Positions 23,986-32,865 are shown, numbered from the stretch's first letter. The stretch is DNA of 43,155 nt from an uncultured Clostridia bacterium (GCA_947627315.1 CANQVN010000004.1:1-43155); one strand, 5' to 3'. Made by a program: numbers and translations. The notes: generated by a model not told the origin, from the sequence alone.

Positions 23986-24861
23986 ATGAAGCTTACCGAG
24001 ATACTTAAAAAAGATGCGCTGTCGCTTTCCTTTGAGGTGTTTCCGCCCAAGACGGACAGCGACTTTGAAAGCGTTCGCGCCGCAACCGAGAAAATAGCAA
24101 GGCTTTTGCCCGCCTTTGTCAGCGTCACCTACGGCGCGGGCGGCGGCACGAGCAAATATACGCTGGAGATTGCAAAGAACATAAGGGACAGCGTCGGCGT
24201 GCCGACGCTGGCGCACCTCACCTGCGTTTCCTCCACCCGCGAAACGGTGCGGCAGAAAATAGCGGATATGCAAAAGGCGGGCATTGAAAACGTGATGGCG
24301 CTTCGCGGCGACCTTACGCCCGAGCTTGAAAAGTCGGACAGGTCGCGCTGGGCATATCGCTACGCTGTCGATCTTATCCGTGAAATTAAAGAGAGCGGGG
24401 CGGACTTTTGTATCGGTGGGGCGTGCTATCCCGAAATTCACCCCGAAAGCGCAGACCGGAGAGAGGATATACTCCACTTAAAGGAAAAGGCGGACGCCGG
24501 CTGCGACTTTTTCACGACCCAGATGTTTTTTGACAACAACCTGCTTTATAATTTTCTCTATAAAATACGCGAGGCGGGCATCACGCTGCCCGTGATACCG
24601 GGAATAATGCCGATAACCCGCGCGGGGCAGGTGGCGCGCGCGATAAAGCTTTCCGGCTCGTTTATGCCTCAGCGGTTCAAGAGCCTTGTGGACAAATTCG
24701 GCTCCTCTCCCGCGGCAATGAAGCAGGCGGGTATAGCCTACGCCACCGACCAGATAATCGACCTTTATGCAAACGGCGTTAAAAACGTACACGTCTACAC
24801 CATGAACAATCCCGACGTTGCCGAGCAGATACAGCGCAACCTGTCGGACATCCTCGGCTGA
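23986..24861 (+). CDS. metF: 5,10-methylenetetrahydrofolate reductase
   Basis: A 291-residue FAD TIM-barrel enzyme reducing methylene-THF to methyl-THF, the methyl donor for MetH. LSFEVFPPKTD holds the conserved Glu of the active site. SVTYGAGGGTS, HLTCVSSTRE, ALRGDLT and FFTTQMFFD follow in family order. Length is typical for bacterial MetF. It heads a three-gene operon: the reactivation-domain gene starts 2 bases after its stop and metH follows. Confidence 0.95.
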   Translation: MKLTEILKKDALSLSFEVFPPKTDSDFESVRAATEKIARLLPAFVSVTYGAGGGTSKYTLEIAKNIRDSVGVPTLAHLTCVSSTRETVRQKIADMQKAGIENVMALRGDLTPELEKSDRSRWAYRYAVDLIREIKESGADFCIGGACYPEIHPESADRREDILHLKEKADAGCDFFTTQMFFDNNLLYNFLYKIREAGITLPVIPGIMPITRAGQVARAIKLSGSFMPQRFKSLVDKFGSSPAAMKQAGIAYATDQIIDLYANGVKNVHVYTMNNPDVAEQIQRNLSDILG

Positions 24862-24863
24862 AT

Positions 24864-25460
24864 ATGCAAAGCACGGTGATTGTAAAAACATATCCCGCGC
24901 CGCCGGTTGACAGGCGGCAGGCGCTGCGCTACTGCGGCGGCGGGGAGAGCGCCGCTCTAACGGAGCTTTTGGAGGCGTGCGCCGCAGAGGCTGAGGACAA
25001 GCTTGTATATAAGGTCTGCTTTTGCGAGTTTGAACTTGAGCTGTCGGGAGACGCCGCCGATATGACTTTTGCAAAGGCGGACTCGCGCTCGCTTTGTAAA
25101 AACCTTGCGGGCTGTCGGAAAATAATTCTGTTTGCGGCGACCGTCGGCATCGGTATTGACAGGCTTATAACGAAATACAGCTCGATTTCGCCCTCCCGCG
25201 CGCTGATGCTTCAGGCGCTGGGCGCGGAGCGTATCGAGAGCCTGTGCGATGCGTTCTGCAAAGATATCAGCACGGAATATGCGGATTTTACGCCACGCCC
25301 GCGCTTCAGCCCCGGCTACGGCGACCTGCCGCTTACGCTGCAAAAGGATATATTCGCGGCGCTCGACTGCCCGCGTAAAATCGGGCTTTCGCTCAATGAC
25401 AGTCTGCTGATGTCGCCATCCAAATCGGTCACGGCGATAATCGGGCTTGCAAAGAGGTAA
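24864..25460 (+). CDS. Free-standing cobalamin-dependent methionine synthase reactivation domain
   Basis: A 198-residue protein equivalent to the C-terminal SAM-binding activation domain of long MetH enzymes. KIILFAATVGIGIDRLITKY and ALMLQALGAERIESLCD come first. RFSPGYGDLPLTLQKDIF is the SAM-binding motif, and KIGLSLNDSLLMSPSKSVTAIIG is the closing signature. Its job would be to donate the SAM methyl group to oxidised cob(II)alamin on MetH together with an electron donor, restoring activity. It stands between metF and a metH that lacks this domain, so the two form a split enzyme, as described for Thermotoga. No clear ribosome site is visible, so translation is probably coupled to metF. Confidence 0.9.
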   Translation: MQSTVIVKTYPAPPVDRRQALRYCGGGESAALTELLEACAAEAEDKLVYKVCFCEFELELSGDAADMTFAKADSRSLCKNLAGCRKIILFAATVGIGIDRLITKYSSISPSRALMLQALGAERIESLCDAFCKDISTEYADFTPRPRFSPGYGDLPLTLQKDIFAALDCPRKIGLSLNDSLLMSPSKSVTAIIGLAKR

Positions 25461-25462
25461 CA

Positions 25463-27871
25463 ATGGATTTAAGACAGTTTATAAAACACAATATCGTCCG
25501 GCTGGACGGCGGTATGGGTACGCTTTTGCAGCGGCAGGGGCTGGAGGCGGGTCAGCTGCCCGAACGGTGGAATATCACCCGCGCCGATGTGATAAGAGAT
25601 ATCCACCGCGCTTATTTTGATGCGGGAAGCAATATCGTCTGCACCAACACCTTCGGCGCAAATTCGCTTAAATTCAGCGATTTTGAGCTTGAAAGCATAA
25701 TCGCCGCCGCATTTGATAACCTGCGCGCCGCCGCAGAGCAAAGCCGAGAAAAACAGCCGAAATTTGCAGCTCTTGATATAGGTCCTGTCGGGCGGCTGCT
25801 TGCGCCCTACGGCGATTTGGATTTTGAAGATGCCGTTTCGATTTTTTCAAAAACGGTAAAGCTCGGCGTAAAACACGGGGCGGATTTAATTTTCATCGAA
25901 ACGATGAACGACAGCTACGAGACTAAGGCGGCGCTGCTCGCGGCAAAGGAAAGCTGTGATTTGCCGGTGTTTGTGTCAAACGCCTACGGTGAGGATGGAA
26001 AGCTTATGACAGGCGCGTCTCCCGCCGCGATGACAGCGCTGCTCGAGGGCATGGGCGCGGATATGATAGGGGTAAACTGCTCGCTTGGACCCGATAAGCT
26101 GATACCTGTCGTAAAAGAGTATCTGAAATACAGCTCCACTCCGGTTTTGTTCAAGCCGAACGCGGGGCTTCCGTCTGTAAAAGACGGGGTCACGGTGTAC
26201 GATATTCAGCCGCCCGAGTTTGCCGCTTTGATGAAAGAAGCGCTCGCGCTCGGCGTGCGCGCCGTCGGCGGCTGCTGCGGCACAACGCCCGAGCATATCG
26301 CCGCGCTTTCGAAGCTTACGCGGGATATGCGCCCGTCCGATGTTGAAAAAAAGGAAATAACCTGCGTAAGCTCCTACACCCACGCGGTCGAGTTTAAGGA
26401 TGAGCCTGTGCTGATAGGGGAGCGCATCAATCCGACCGGGAAAAAGCGGTTTAAGCAGGCGCTTGTCGAGCGGGATATCGACTATATCCTGACCGAAGGG
26501 TTAAACCAGCAGGAGCGCGGCGCGCATGTGCTGGACGTAAACGTCGGGCTTCCCGAAATCGACGAACCGGAGCTTTTGACCGAGACCGTGACACGCCTTC
26601 AAGCGGTGTGCGACCTTCCGCTTCAGATAGACACGTCCGACACCGTCGCTATGGAGCGCGCGCTTCGCCGCTGCAACGGCAAGGCGATGATAAACTCGGT
26701 AAACGGCAAAGCGGAGAGTATGTCCGCCGTGTTCCCGCTTGTAAAAAAGTACGGCGGGCTTGTCGTCGCGCTGACGCTGGATGAAAACGGAATACCGGAC
26801 ACGGCGTCCGGCAGGTGTGAAATTGCAAGGCGCATTTTAGAGACGGCGGCGCGGTACGGCATTTCAAAAAAGGATATTATTTTCGACCCTCTTGCAATGA
26901 CGGTCAGCGCCGATAATAATGCGGCGGCGGTCACCCTCGGCGCGCTGCGCCTGATACGGGAAAATCTCGGCTGCCGCACCCTGCTCGGCGTGTCAAATGT
27001 GTCGTTCGGTCTGCCGGACAGAGACGCAGTCAACAGCGCGTTTTTTATAAGTGCGCTTGAAAACGGGCTTTCGGCGGCGATAATGAACCCCTATTCCTAT
27101 GATATGATGCGGGCGTATCACACCTACCGCGCGCTGCACGGTATGGATGAAAACTGCGCCGGTTATATCGCCTTTTCGCAAAACAGCAAGCCTGCGGCAA
27201 AGGATATAATTTCACCCGCGCCCGAACCCGAGGCGGCTGAGCAGACAGAGCTGCGGCAGGCGATAGTCAAGGGCATAAGCGAAAGCGCGGCAGTTATCAC
27301 CGACAGACTTCTTGATAAAACTCCGCCGCTCGATATCGTGCAAAACGAAATTATCCCCGCGCTGGACAAGGTGGGGCGCGGCTTTGAGAGCAAAAAGGTG
27401 TATCTGCCTCAGCTTTTGATGAGCGCGGAGGCGGCAAAGTCCGCCTTTGAGCGGATAAAGCGGTTTATGGCGGGAAAAGAGGACGCGGCTGCCGGCAAGT
27501 GCGATTTTGTCATCGCGACCGTCAAGGGAGACATTCACGACATAGGCAAAAACATTGTAAAGCTGCTGCTTGAAAACTACGGCTTTAAGGTGACGGACCT
27601 TGGAAAGGACGTGCCGCCCGAAGCGGTGGCGGACGCGGTCTGCCGCCTGCATGCGCCGCTCTGCGGACTCAGCGCGCTGATGACGACGACCGTTCCCGCC
27701 ATGGAGGAGACGATAAAGCTTTTGCGTTATCGCGCGCCATGGTGCAGGATAGTTGTGGGCGGCGCTGTGTTAAACCGCGAGTACGCGCAGAAAATCGGCG
27801 CGGACAAATACTCGGCGGACGCTATGGAAACGGTGCGCTACGCCGACAAGATAAACTCAAATCTGTCTTAG
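25463..27871 (+). CDS. metH: Cobalamin-dependent methionine synthase lacking the activation domain
   Basis: An 802-residue enzyme that transfers the methyl group of methyl-THF to homocysteine through cobalamin. The homocysteine/zinc barrel spans about 1-290, with zinc ligands Cys206 (GVNCSL) and Cys271-Cys272 (GGCCGTTPEH). The pterin barrel spans about 310-575 (LIGERINPTGKKR, LDVNVGLPE). The helical cobalamin cap covers about 595-675. The cobalamin domain has DIHDIG with the cobalt-ligating His692 near 690-695. The protein ends about 110 residues after it, so the roughly 330-residue activation domain of E. coli MetH (1227 aa) is absent and supplied by the gene just upstream. Confidence 0.95.
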   Translation: MDLRQFIKHNIVRLDGGMGTLLQRQGLEAGQLPERWNITRADVIRDIHRAYFDAGSNIVCTNTFGANSLKFSDFELESIIAAAFDNLRAAAEQSREKQPKFAALDIGPVGRLLAPYGDLDFEDAVSIFSKTVKLGVKHGADLIFIETMNDSYETKAALLAAKESCDLPVFVSNAYGEDGKLMTGASPAAMTALLEGMGADMIGVNCSLGPDKLIPVVKEYLKYSSTPVLFKPNAGLPSVKDGVTVYDIQPPEFAALMKEALALGVRAVGGCCGTTPEHIAALSKLTRDMRPSDVEKKEITCVSSYTHAVEFKDEPVLIGERINPTGKKRFKQALVERDIDYILTEGLNQQERGAHVLDVNVGLPEIDEPELLTETVTRLQAVCDLPLQIDTSDTVAMERALRRCNGKAMINSVNGKAESMSAVFPLVKKYGGLVVALTLDENGIPDTASGRCEIARRILETAARYGISKKDIIFDPLAMTVSADNNAAAVTLGALRLIRENLGCRTLLGVSNVSFGLPDRDAVNSAFFISALENGLSAAIMNPYSYDMMRAYHTYRALHGMDENCAGYIAFSQNSKPAAKDIISPAPEPEAAEQTELRQAIVKGISESAAVITDRLLDKTPPLDIVQNEIIPALDKVGRGFESKKVYLPQLLMSAEAAKSAFERIKRFMAGKEDAAAGKCDFVIATVKGDIHDIGKNIVKLLLENYGFKVTDLGKDVPPEAVADAVCRLHAPLCGLSALMTTTVPAMEETIKLLRYRAPWCRIVVGGAVLNREYAQKIGADKYSADAMETVRYADKINSNLS

Positions 27872-27878
27872 CTTTATA

Positions 27879-27923
27879 TAAAAAGCCCTTGCTTTGCAAG
27901 CCTGCAAAGCAAGGGCTTTTTTA
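27879..27923. terminator. Bidirectional terminator after metH
   Basis: An 18-bp perfect stem, AAAAGCCCTTGCTTTGCA with its complement around AGCC, and T-tracts on both sides. It overlaps the stop codon of the convergent DUF4097 gene. Confidence 0.95.
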
Positions 27924-28826
27924 GACGACGCTTATTTTAACGTCGCCGACGTCGGTTGTTATTTCACATTTTCCGCCTGTCAATGTTTTCGGCACGTCAA
28001 CGTCTCCCACCGAGCTTTGGACAATAAACACTTTATCCGACAAAAGCGTTCCCGTAACGCTGCCCACATCGGTTTTCACCAAGATTGACTGCGCGTCGCA
28101 ATTTTCAAATTCTATGTCGCCGACGTCGCTTTCAATACTAAAAGATGATTTTGCAATCACGTTTTTCAAAATTACATTTCCGATATCGTTTTTGGCAATA
28201 AGCTCGCCGCAGTCCACATCCGTCAAAGCCGCCGTTCCCACTTCGCTTTCAATGTAAGCGGCGCCGCTTATATCCGCCGTATTCAGGCGGATGCCGCCCG
28301 TGTCCGTGCGGATTTTGACAGAGTCTGCTGTTATGCCGCCGCAGACAATGTCCGCCGTGTCGGTCGTGATGTCGACGCTTTTAAAGGTAAACCCGCTCGG
28401 TATTTTAATGCCGCCTGTGTCGGTTTCGATAAATAATGAACTATATTCGGCTTTCGGCAGATAAACGGTTACGGACTCAGTGCCGAAATTTATGCCGATG
28501 TTGTCATACCATTTTCGGGTGTCTTTTGTATCTATTATAAGCGTTCTATTCCTTACTGTGACGCTGTGCCGCAGCTTTTCCCGCTCCCTGCACACAACCC
28601 TGCACCCTTTGCCATCGGTCGGCATAAACGATATGTCGGATATCTGACTGGCAATGCTTATTTTATCAAAATCCCCGATTTGCTCATAGGTGTTTTCCTC
28701 GTATTTTGTCGTGCTTATCTTTTCAAAGTCAAAGCCCAACGCGGCAAATGCGCCGGTGAAAATCACAGCCCCTGTGATAACGAGGATAATGGCGGCTATC
28801 AGCCATCCTTTTCGCGCCTTTCTCAT
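27921..28826 (-). CDS. DUF4097 beta-helix membrane-anchored protein
   Basis: A 301-residue protein with one N-terminal membrane helix (about 9-30, WLIAAIILVITGAVIFTGAF). The rest is a repetitive beta-solenoid in which phrases such as TDTGGIKI, TDTADIV, SEVGTAAL, NDIGNVIL, SDVGDIEF and TDVGSVTG recur about every 20 residues. This is the DUF4097/DUF4098 family found in LiaG-like and other envelope-stress proteins. The body should be extracellular or at the membrane surface. It is the last gene of a padR-DUF1700-DUF4097 operon and starts inside the stop of the DUF1700 gene. Molecular function is unknown. Confidence 0.85.
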   Translation of the reverse strand: MRKARKGWLIAAIILVITGAVIFTGAFAALGFDFEKISTTKYEENTYEQIGDFDKISIASQISDISFMPTDGKGCRVVCREREKLRHSVTVRNRTLIIDTKDTRKWYDNIGINFGTESVTVYLPKAEYSSLFIETDTGGIKIPSGFTFKSVDITTDTADIVCGGITADSVKIRTDTGGIRLNTADISGAAYIESEVGTAALTDVDCGELIAKNDIGNVILKNVIAKSSFSIESDVGDIEFENCDAQSILVKTDVGSVTGTLLSDKVFIVQSSVGDVDVPKTLTGGKCEITTDVGDVKISVV

Positions 28827-29422
28827 TATTTCACCCTCTTTACAAACGACAATTTTATTTTAATGATAATTTCCTTTGTTAAAACAAACAGCCCCTTTGT
28901 CGCATACCCGCAGCCGATGAAAAGCAAAATCGCAGCCCCTGCGAACGCAAGTCCTGCCCCGAAAAAGGCAAGCCCCTGCAAAAAGCTGCTCTTTGCGATA
29001 AACACGGCGGCGTAAACAACAAGGCTTACGGAAAATCCTGCCGCGCTCAAATCTACCGCCCAGAGAGACAGAGCCGCTGCCCATATCACCACATATGCGG
29101 ACAATACCACCGCCGCCAGCGAAAGCAGGAGGGGAAGCCATACGGGAAAGCCCAACACCAAAAGGACGATTTCCCAAATTCTCAGCGTTCGTTTTGGCTT
29201 CACCCTTTCCATTACAAGCCTGGGCAAGGGAATTTCGGACATGATCTGAGCTATCACGTCCTCCGCACTGCCTATTTCGTCGACCGCCTGCTGCTCTGTA
29301 ATACCGTCTTCCTTTCTGTCGTCAATCATTTCACTGTAAAATAACAGCCGCTCGGCTATGTCCTCCTCGGGCAGCCCCGCAAGCCCTTGCCGCAGCTTTT
29401 GCAAAAACGCTTCTTTATCCAT
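28826..29422 (-). CDS. DUF1700 membrane protein
   Basis: A 198-residue protein. The N-terminal helical segment MDKEAFLQKLRQGLAGLPEEDIAE and the GITEQQAVDEIGSAEDVIAQI stretch are the DUF1700 hallmark. They are followed by four to five membrane helices (about 85-190). The ATG at 29420-29422 is used because AGGAGG lies 9 bases upstream; the earlier ATG directly abuts that site. It overlaps the padR stop, as is usual for padR-DUF1700 pairs, which are thought to act with DUF4097 proteins in an envelope-responsive module of unknown mechanism. Confidence 0.87.
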   Translation of the reverse strand: MDKEAFLQKLRQGLAGLPEEDIAERLLFYSEMIDDRKEDGITEQQAVDEIGSAEDVIAQIMSEIPLPRLVMERVKPKRTLRIWEIVLLVLGFPVWLPLLLSLAAVVLSAYVVIWAAALSLWAVDLSAAGFSVSLVVYAAVFIAKSSFLQGLAFFGAGLAFAGAAILLFIGCGYATKGLFVLTKEIIIKIKLSFVKRVK

Positions 29423-29735
29423 TTGCCTCATCCTCCTTTGTCACAAACCGATAGACAGACATAATTTCTTTCCATTCCCTCTTAAATTCCTCTATTTTAC
29501 GCAGCCCCTGTCCCGTGATTTTGTAATATTTTCGGAGTCTGCCCCCATGCTCCGCCGTTCGCACTTTCAGCATGCCCGCCGTTTCCAGCCGTTTCAAAAT
29601 TGTATATAACGTCGATTCGGACATCTCAATAAACGGTTTTACGTCTTTGATAATCTGATACCCGTAGGTCTCCTTGTCCTTGATGGCGGCAAGTACGCAA
29701 ACATCCAAAAGCCCGCGTTTTAACTGAATGTCCAT
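29415..29735 (-). CDS. PadR-family transcriptional regulator
   Basis: A 106-residue PadR regulator: MDIQLKRGLLDVCVLAAIKDKETYGYQI forms the first helices, SESTLYTILKRLETAGML the recognition helix, and HGGRLRKYYKITGQGLRKI the wing. A short C-terminal dimerisation helix follows (subfamily with small C-terminus). The ATG at 29733-29735 follows AAAGGAGG, and a consensus promoter precedes it. It probably represses its own operon, releasing it in response to membrane-active compounds as in related PadR systems; that response is inference. Confidence 0.92.
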   Translation of the reverse strand: MDIQLKRGLLDVCVLAAIKDKETYGYQIIKDVKPFIEMSESTLYTILKRLETAGMLKVRTAEHGGRLRKYYKITGQGLRKIEEFKREWKEIMSVYRFVTKEDEANG

Positions 29736-29759
29736 GCAATACCTCCTTTTGTCATATAT

Positions 29760-29788
29760 ATCGTAACACGAAGTATTCATCCTGTCAA
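29760..29788 (-). promoter_or_regulatory. Promoter of the padR operon
   Basis: On the minus strand TTGACA (29783-29788), 17 bases, TACGAT (29760-29765), then a short TATATATGAC leader before the ribosome site. Confidence 0.75.
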
Positions 29789-29814
29789 CAGCTTTTATAA
29801 TTTTTTGTTTTTAT

Positions 29815-29847
29815 CGTCCGCAAATTTTTCTGCGGGCGGTTTTTTTT
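29815..29847 (+). terminator. Orphan terminator hairpin upstream of the germination operon
   Basis: CGTCCGCA (29815-29822) pairs with TGCGGGCG (29831-29838), followed by G and eight T residues. No + strand gene precedes it, so it either insulates the operon from read-through or attenuates a transcript starting further upstream. Confidence 0.7.
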
Positions 29848-29890
29848 AGACCTGCCGTAAATAATAAAAAATAAAAGGAGATGACGCTTC

Positions 29891-31336
29891 GTGGATTTTT
29901 ACGGTGATTTTGAAAAAAACATACAGCTTGTAAAAGACGCGTTTGACCGGGACGACACCTTCACGGTCAAGCGGATTGTAAACAGGCACAACCCCGCCCT
30001 TAAAATTGCGGTGGCAGTCGTAAACTGTATGGTGAGCAACGACGTCGTCGACCGCGACGTGATAGCCCCGCTTGCCGAAAGTCCGCTGTCCGAAGATATC
30101 GACGCCGCCGAAAGGGAGGGAATATTTTCCCACAGCTCGGAGCTTAAAAAGGACGCCGACGCCGCGCTTATAAGCATAGCGTCGGGCGACTGCGCGGTGT
30201 TTGTCGGAAACAGCGACAAGGTAATTATAATAGATACCAAGGGCATCCCCTCCCGCGGAACCGACGCGCCCGAAAGCGAGATATCGGTCACAGGGCCCGC
30301 GGAGGGATTTAACGAGAATATAATGACCAATCTGTCGCTTGTCAAGCGCAGGATAATGAACCCGCGCCTTAAAAACGAGTTTATGACAAGCGGCAGGCAG
30401 AGCAACTCCAAATTCTGCGTCTGCTATATCGACGGGATTGCCCGTCCCGAGCTTGTAAAGCGGCTGAAGGAACGCTTAAAGTCGATTGATACCGACTATA
30501 TAGGCGACATAAACTACATCGCGGAAATGATAAGGGACGATAAAAGCTCTTTTATCAAAACCTACGGCAAGACATCCCGCCCCGACGTGTTTGCGGCAAA
30601 GCTGATGGAGGGCAGGGTAGGAATAATACTCAACGGCTCGCCGGTCGCCGTCACGCTGCCCTATCTGTTCATAGAAAATTTCCAGACCCCCGATGATTAC
30701 TATCTCAACTGCTACTACGCCAACGTCGGCAGGCTTTTGCGACTTGTCGGATTTTACGTCTCGCTTTTGCTTCCCGCGGCGTATATCGCCGTGATACTTC
30801 ACCATCGCGCTCTGCTCCCGCCCGAATGGCTTTACAGCATAAGCGCGTCGCAGACGGGCGTACCCGTCTCGTCGGTGGTGGAGATAGTCCTGCTTTTCGC
30901 CGCGTTTGAAATACTGCGTGAAACGGGCGCGCGGATGCCGTCCAGTATCGGACTTGCGCTCAATGTCGTGGGCGCTATCATTCTCGGTCAGTCGGCGGTC
31001 GACGCCAAGCTTGTTTCCGCGCCGATGGTTATTGTCGTCGCCTTTTCCGGCGTGATGGGGCTTATGGTCTATGAGCTTAAAGGCGCGGTGTTTTACGTCA
31101 GAGCGGCTCTTATATTTCTCGGCGCGGGTGCGGGGCTGTACGGCGTTCTTGTCGGCTTTACCGCCTTTTTGCTGCTGCTTTACAATATGTCCTCTCTCGG
31201 CGTGCCGCTGATGTACGTCAGCTCCCCGTTTTGGAAGCAGGGCAGAAGCGATACCTTCCTTCGCGCTCCGATATATAAAATGAACTACCGTCAGGAAAAA
31301 TTTACCGATAATCTGAAAAGGCAGGGCAGAGTATGA
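29891..31336 (+). CDS. Spore germination receptor subunit A (GerA family)
   Basis: A 481-residue GerA-type protein. The N-terminal soluble part (about 1-270) is the two-lobed germinant-receptor domain with NCMVSNDVVDRDVIAPL, DCAVFVGNSDKVIIIDTKG, VTGPAEGFNENIMTNLSLVKRRI, and AKLMEGRVGIILNGSPVAVTLPYLFIENFQ. Five membrane helices follow from about 285 to 445 and include RMPSSIGLALNVVGAIILGQSAV. It starts with GTG, 10 bases after AAAGGAG. With its two partners it would sit in the spore inner membrane and respond to small germinants. It heads an operon with overlapping genes. Confidence 0.93.
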   Translation: MDFYGDFEKNIQLVKDAFDRDDTFTVKRIVNRHNPALKIAVAVVNCMVSNDVVDRDVIAPLAESPLSEDIDAAEREGIFSHSSELKKDADAALISIASGDCAVFVGNSDKVIIIDTKGIPSRGTDAPESEISVTGPAEGFNENIMTNLSLVKRRIMNPRLKNEFMTSGRQSNSKFCVCYIDGIARPELVKRLKERLKSIDTDYIGDINYIAEMIRDDKSSFIKTYGKTSRPDVFAAKLMEGRVGIILNGSPVAVTLPYLFIENFQTPDDYYLNCYYANVGRLLRLVGFYVSLLLPAAYIAVILHHRALLPPEWLYSISASQTGVPVSSVVEIVLLFAAFEILRETGARMPSSIGLALNVVGAIILGQSAVDAKLVSAPMVIVVAFSGVMGLMVYELKGAVFYVRAALIFLGAGAGLYGVLVGFTAFLLLLYNMSSLGVPLMYVSSPFWKQGRSDTFLRAPIYKMNYRQEKFTDNLKRQGRV

Positions 31337-31914
31337 AAAAGCTATACGCGCTCCTTGGCGCGGCGGCAGCGCTTTTGGCGCTGATATTCCTGTGCCTTGG
31401 CAGGTACTTTGAGATATCCGACTACGATATCGTAAGCGGCGCGGCAATCGACCGTGAGCAGGACGGCTGGCTTGTCACCTGCGAGATTTGCGTACCGTCA
31501 AGCGACAACGATTTCGGAAGCGCATGCACCTATGTCGAGGGCAGGGGAGAAACGATTGAAAAGGCGTTCGAGCGGGTGAACAGCGCGAGCGCGGGTCAGC
31601 TTTACACCGGCTGCTGTCAGCTGTATGTGATAGGTCCGTCGGCGCAGAGCGAGCGGCTTTATGAATATCTGCTGAGCGACAGCGTAAACCTCCGCGCCGT
31701 CACCTGCCTTTCAAAGGGACAGGCGCGCGACGTGCTGAAAAGCGGCAAGGACAGCGAAAACTCACGCGCGAAAAGCCTGTCCGTCGCAAAAAAAGTGAGC
31801 AGGTACTGCGCCGACTCCGGAAAGCCCTCGCCAAAGGTGACAGAGTACGTCAAAACCGGCAAGGCGGTCGTCGTCTCCGAAACGGAAACTCCCGTAAAGG
31901 CGGTGGAAAAATGA
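31333..31914 (+). CDS. Short GerC-like germination protein
   Basis: A 193-residue protein overlapping the GerA-type gene by 4 bases. An N-terminal hydrophobic segment (about 5-24) precedes ISDYDIVSGAAIDREQDGWLVTCEI, like the first domain of Ger(x)C proteins, and GQLYTGCCQLYVIGPSAQSERLYEYLLSD follows the same domain's path. Typical GerC proteins are 370-400 residues with three domains and are lipoproteins; this one ends after the first domain. Its only Cys near the membrane segment (IFLC) has Leu before it, a poor lipobox. It may be an uncleaved membrane-anchored mini-GerC. Position between A and B subunit genes supports the identity. Confidence 0.75.
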   Translation: MKKLYALLGAAAALLALIFLCLGRYFEISDYDIVSGAAIDREQDGWLVTCEICVPSSDNDFGSACTYVEGRGETIEKAFERVNSASAGQLYTGCCQLYVIGPSAQSERLYEYLLSDSVNLRAVTCLSKGQARDVLKSGKDSENSRAKSLSVAKKVSRYCADSGKPSPKVTEYVKTGKAVVVSETETPVKAVEK

Positions 31915-32849
31915 ATAGACTCGGCGACATATCGACGGCGTTTTGCCTGTCGCTTGGCGGGCTTTCGCTTTTGCTTGCAGGGCAGGGGAGCGTCACGGGC
32001 GTTTTGATTGTGACTTTCGGCGCGGCGATTTATTTAACGCTTTGCTGCCTTGCTGCAAGGAAAACCCGCGAGACTATGGCTTTAGGCCGGATTAGGTACT
32101 TTGTCGGCGGCTATGCCGTCGTCTCGTCCGCCGTTTCCGTTTTCCTTTCGTCAAGGCTTGTCGTCGACGCCGGCGTTATCGACAGCGGCTTTTATCCGCT
32201 GATGGTACTGCTCACACTGCTGCTTGCGTTTTGCTTTTCCGTTTCAAAGCAAAACGCCGTAAGCTCGGTCGCTTTTGTCACGTCGTTTGCCGCCGCGGTG
32301 CTGCTTTGCGTTATGCTGTTTCTATGCGTTGTAAAAACGAGCTTTTCGCCAATCTCTTTTTCGCCGCCCGACCCGAAGCTGCTATTCCTGATTTCGGCGT
32401 TTTCGGTGTTCGACGTGTCGCTTGCACTGCCGCGGCTTTGCGGCAAAAGCCGAATGCTGTTTTTCGGCGGTATGGCGGCTCAGCTTTACGGCGCGGTGAC
32501 GACGCTTGTGGCGGCAAGCGTCCTTTCGGGCAAGGTGTTTGAAGGCGCAAACACGCCTTTGCTGCTTCTCTGGCGGTCGACCTTTATAGCCTCCTTTTTC
32601 AACAGCTTTGAGATAGTGGGAGTATGTATGTTCTGCCTTATGTGCGCTGTTAAAGCGGGCTATACGCTGAGCCTTGCCGTCTCGGTTTTCGGTAAAAAAG
32701 CCGCGTTGCCGGCGGTTTTGGCTTCGGCGACGGCGGTCGTGATATTAAGCGTGTGGGGCGGCGTCATTTACGCCGCGGCGCTGCTGTCGGTAATCAGCGG
32801 TATCCTGCTGCCCGTCGCATTGCTTGCAAAACAAAAACCGAGACCGTAG
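31911..32849 (+). CDS. Spore germination receptor subunit B-like permease (GerAB family)
   Basis: A 312-residue integral membrane protein with about ten helices and little soluble sequence, consistent with the GerAB/APC-fold germination permeases, which are usually about 360 residues. LFLISAFSVFDVSLALPRLCGKSRML and the TSFSPISFSPPDPKLL loop occupy the expected middle of the protein. Identification rests on position and topology more than on strong motifs. The ATG overlaps the GerC-like stop by 4 bases. The last codons lie inside the terminator stem. Confidence 0.72.
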   Translation: MNRLGDISTAFCLSLGGLSLLLAGQGSVTGVLIVTFGAAIYLTLCCLAARKTRETMALGRIRYFVGGYAVVSSAVSVFLSSRLVVDAGVIDSGFYPLMVLLTLLLAFCFSVSKQNAVSSVAFVTSFAAAVLLCVMLFLCVVKTSFSPISFSPPDPKLLFLISAFSVFDVSLALPRLCGKSRMLFFGGMAAQLYGAVTTLVAASVLSGKVFEGANTPLLLLWRSTFIASFFNSFEIVGVCMFCLMCAVKAGYTLSLAVSVFGKKAALPAVLASATAVVILSVWGGVIYAAALLSVISGILLPVALLAKQKPRP

Positions 32850-32862
32850 TCTCGGTTTTTGC
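32833..32862 (+). terminator. Terminator of the germination operon
   Basis: AAAAACCGAGAC-CGTA-GTCTCGGTTTTT, with the operon's final stop codon in the loop. Confidence 0.93.
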
Positions 32863-32865
32863 GTG

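Noticed and set aside
30476-31447. 323-codon minus-strand frame
   Set aside because: Antisense to the clear GerA-type gene; low-complexity Arg/His-rich translation typical of GC-rich shadows.
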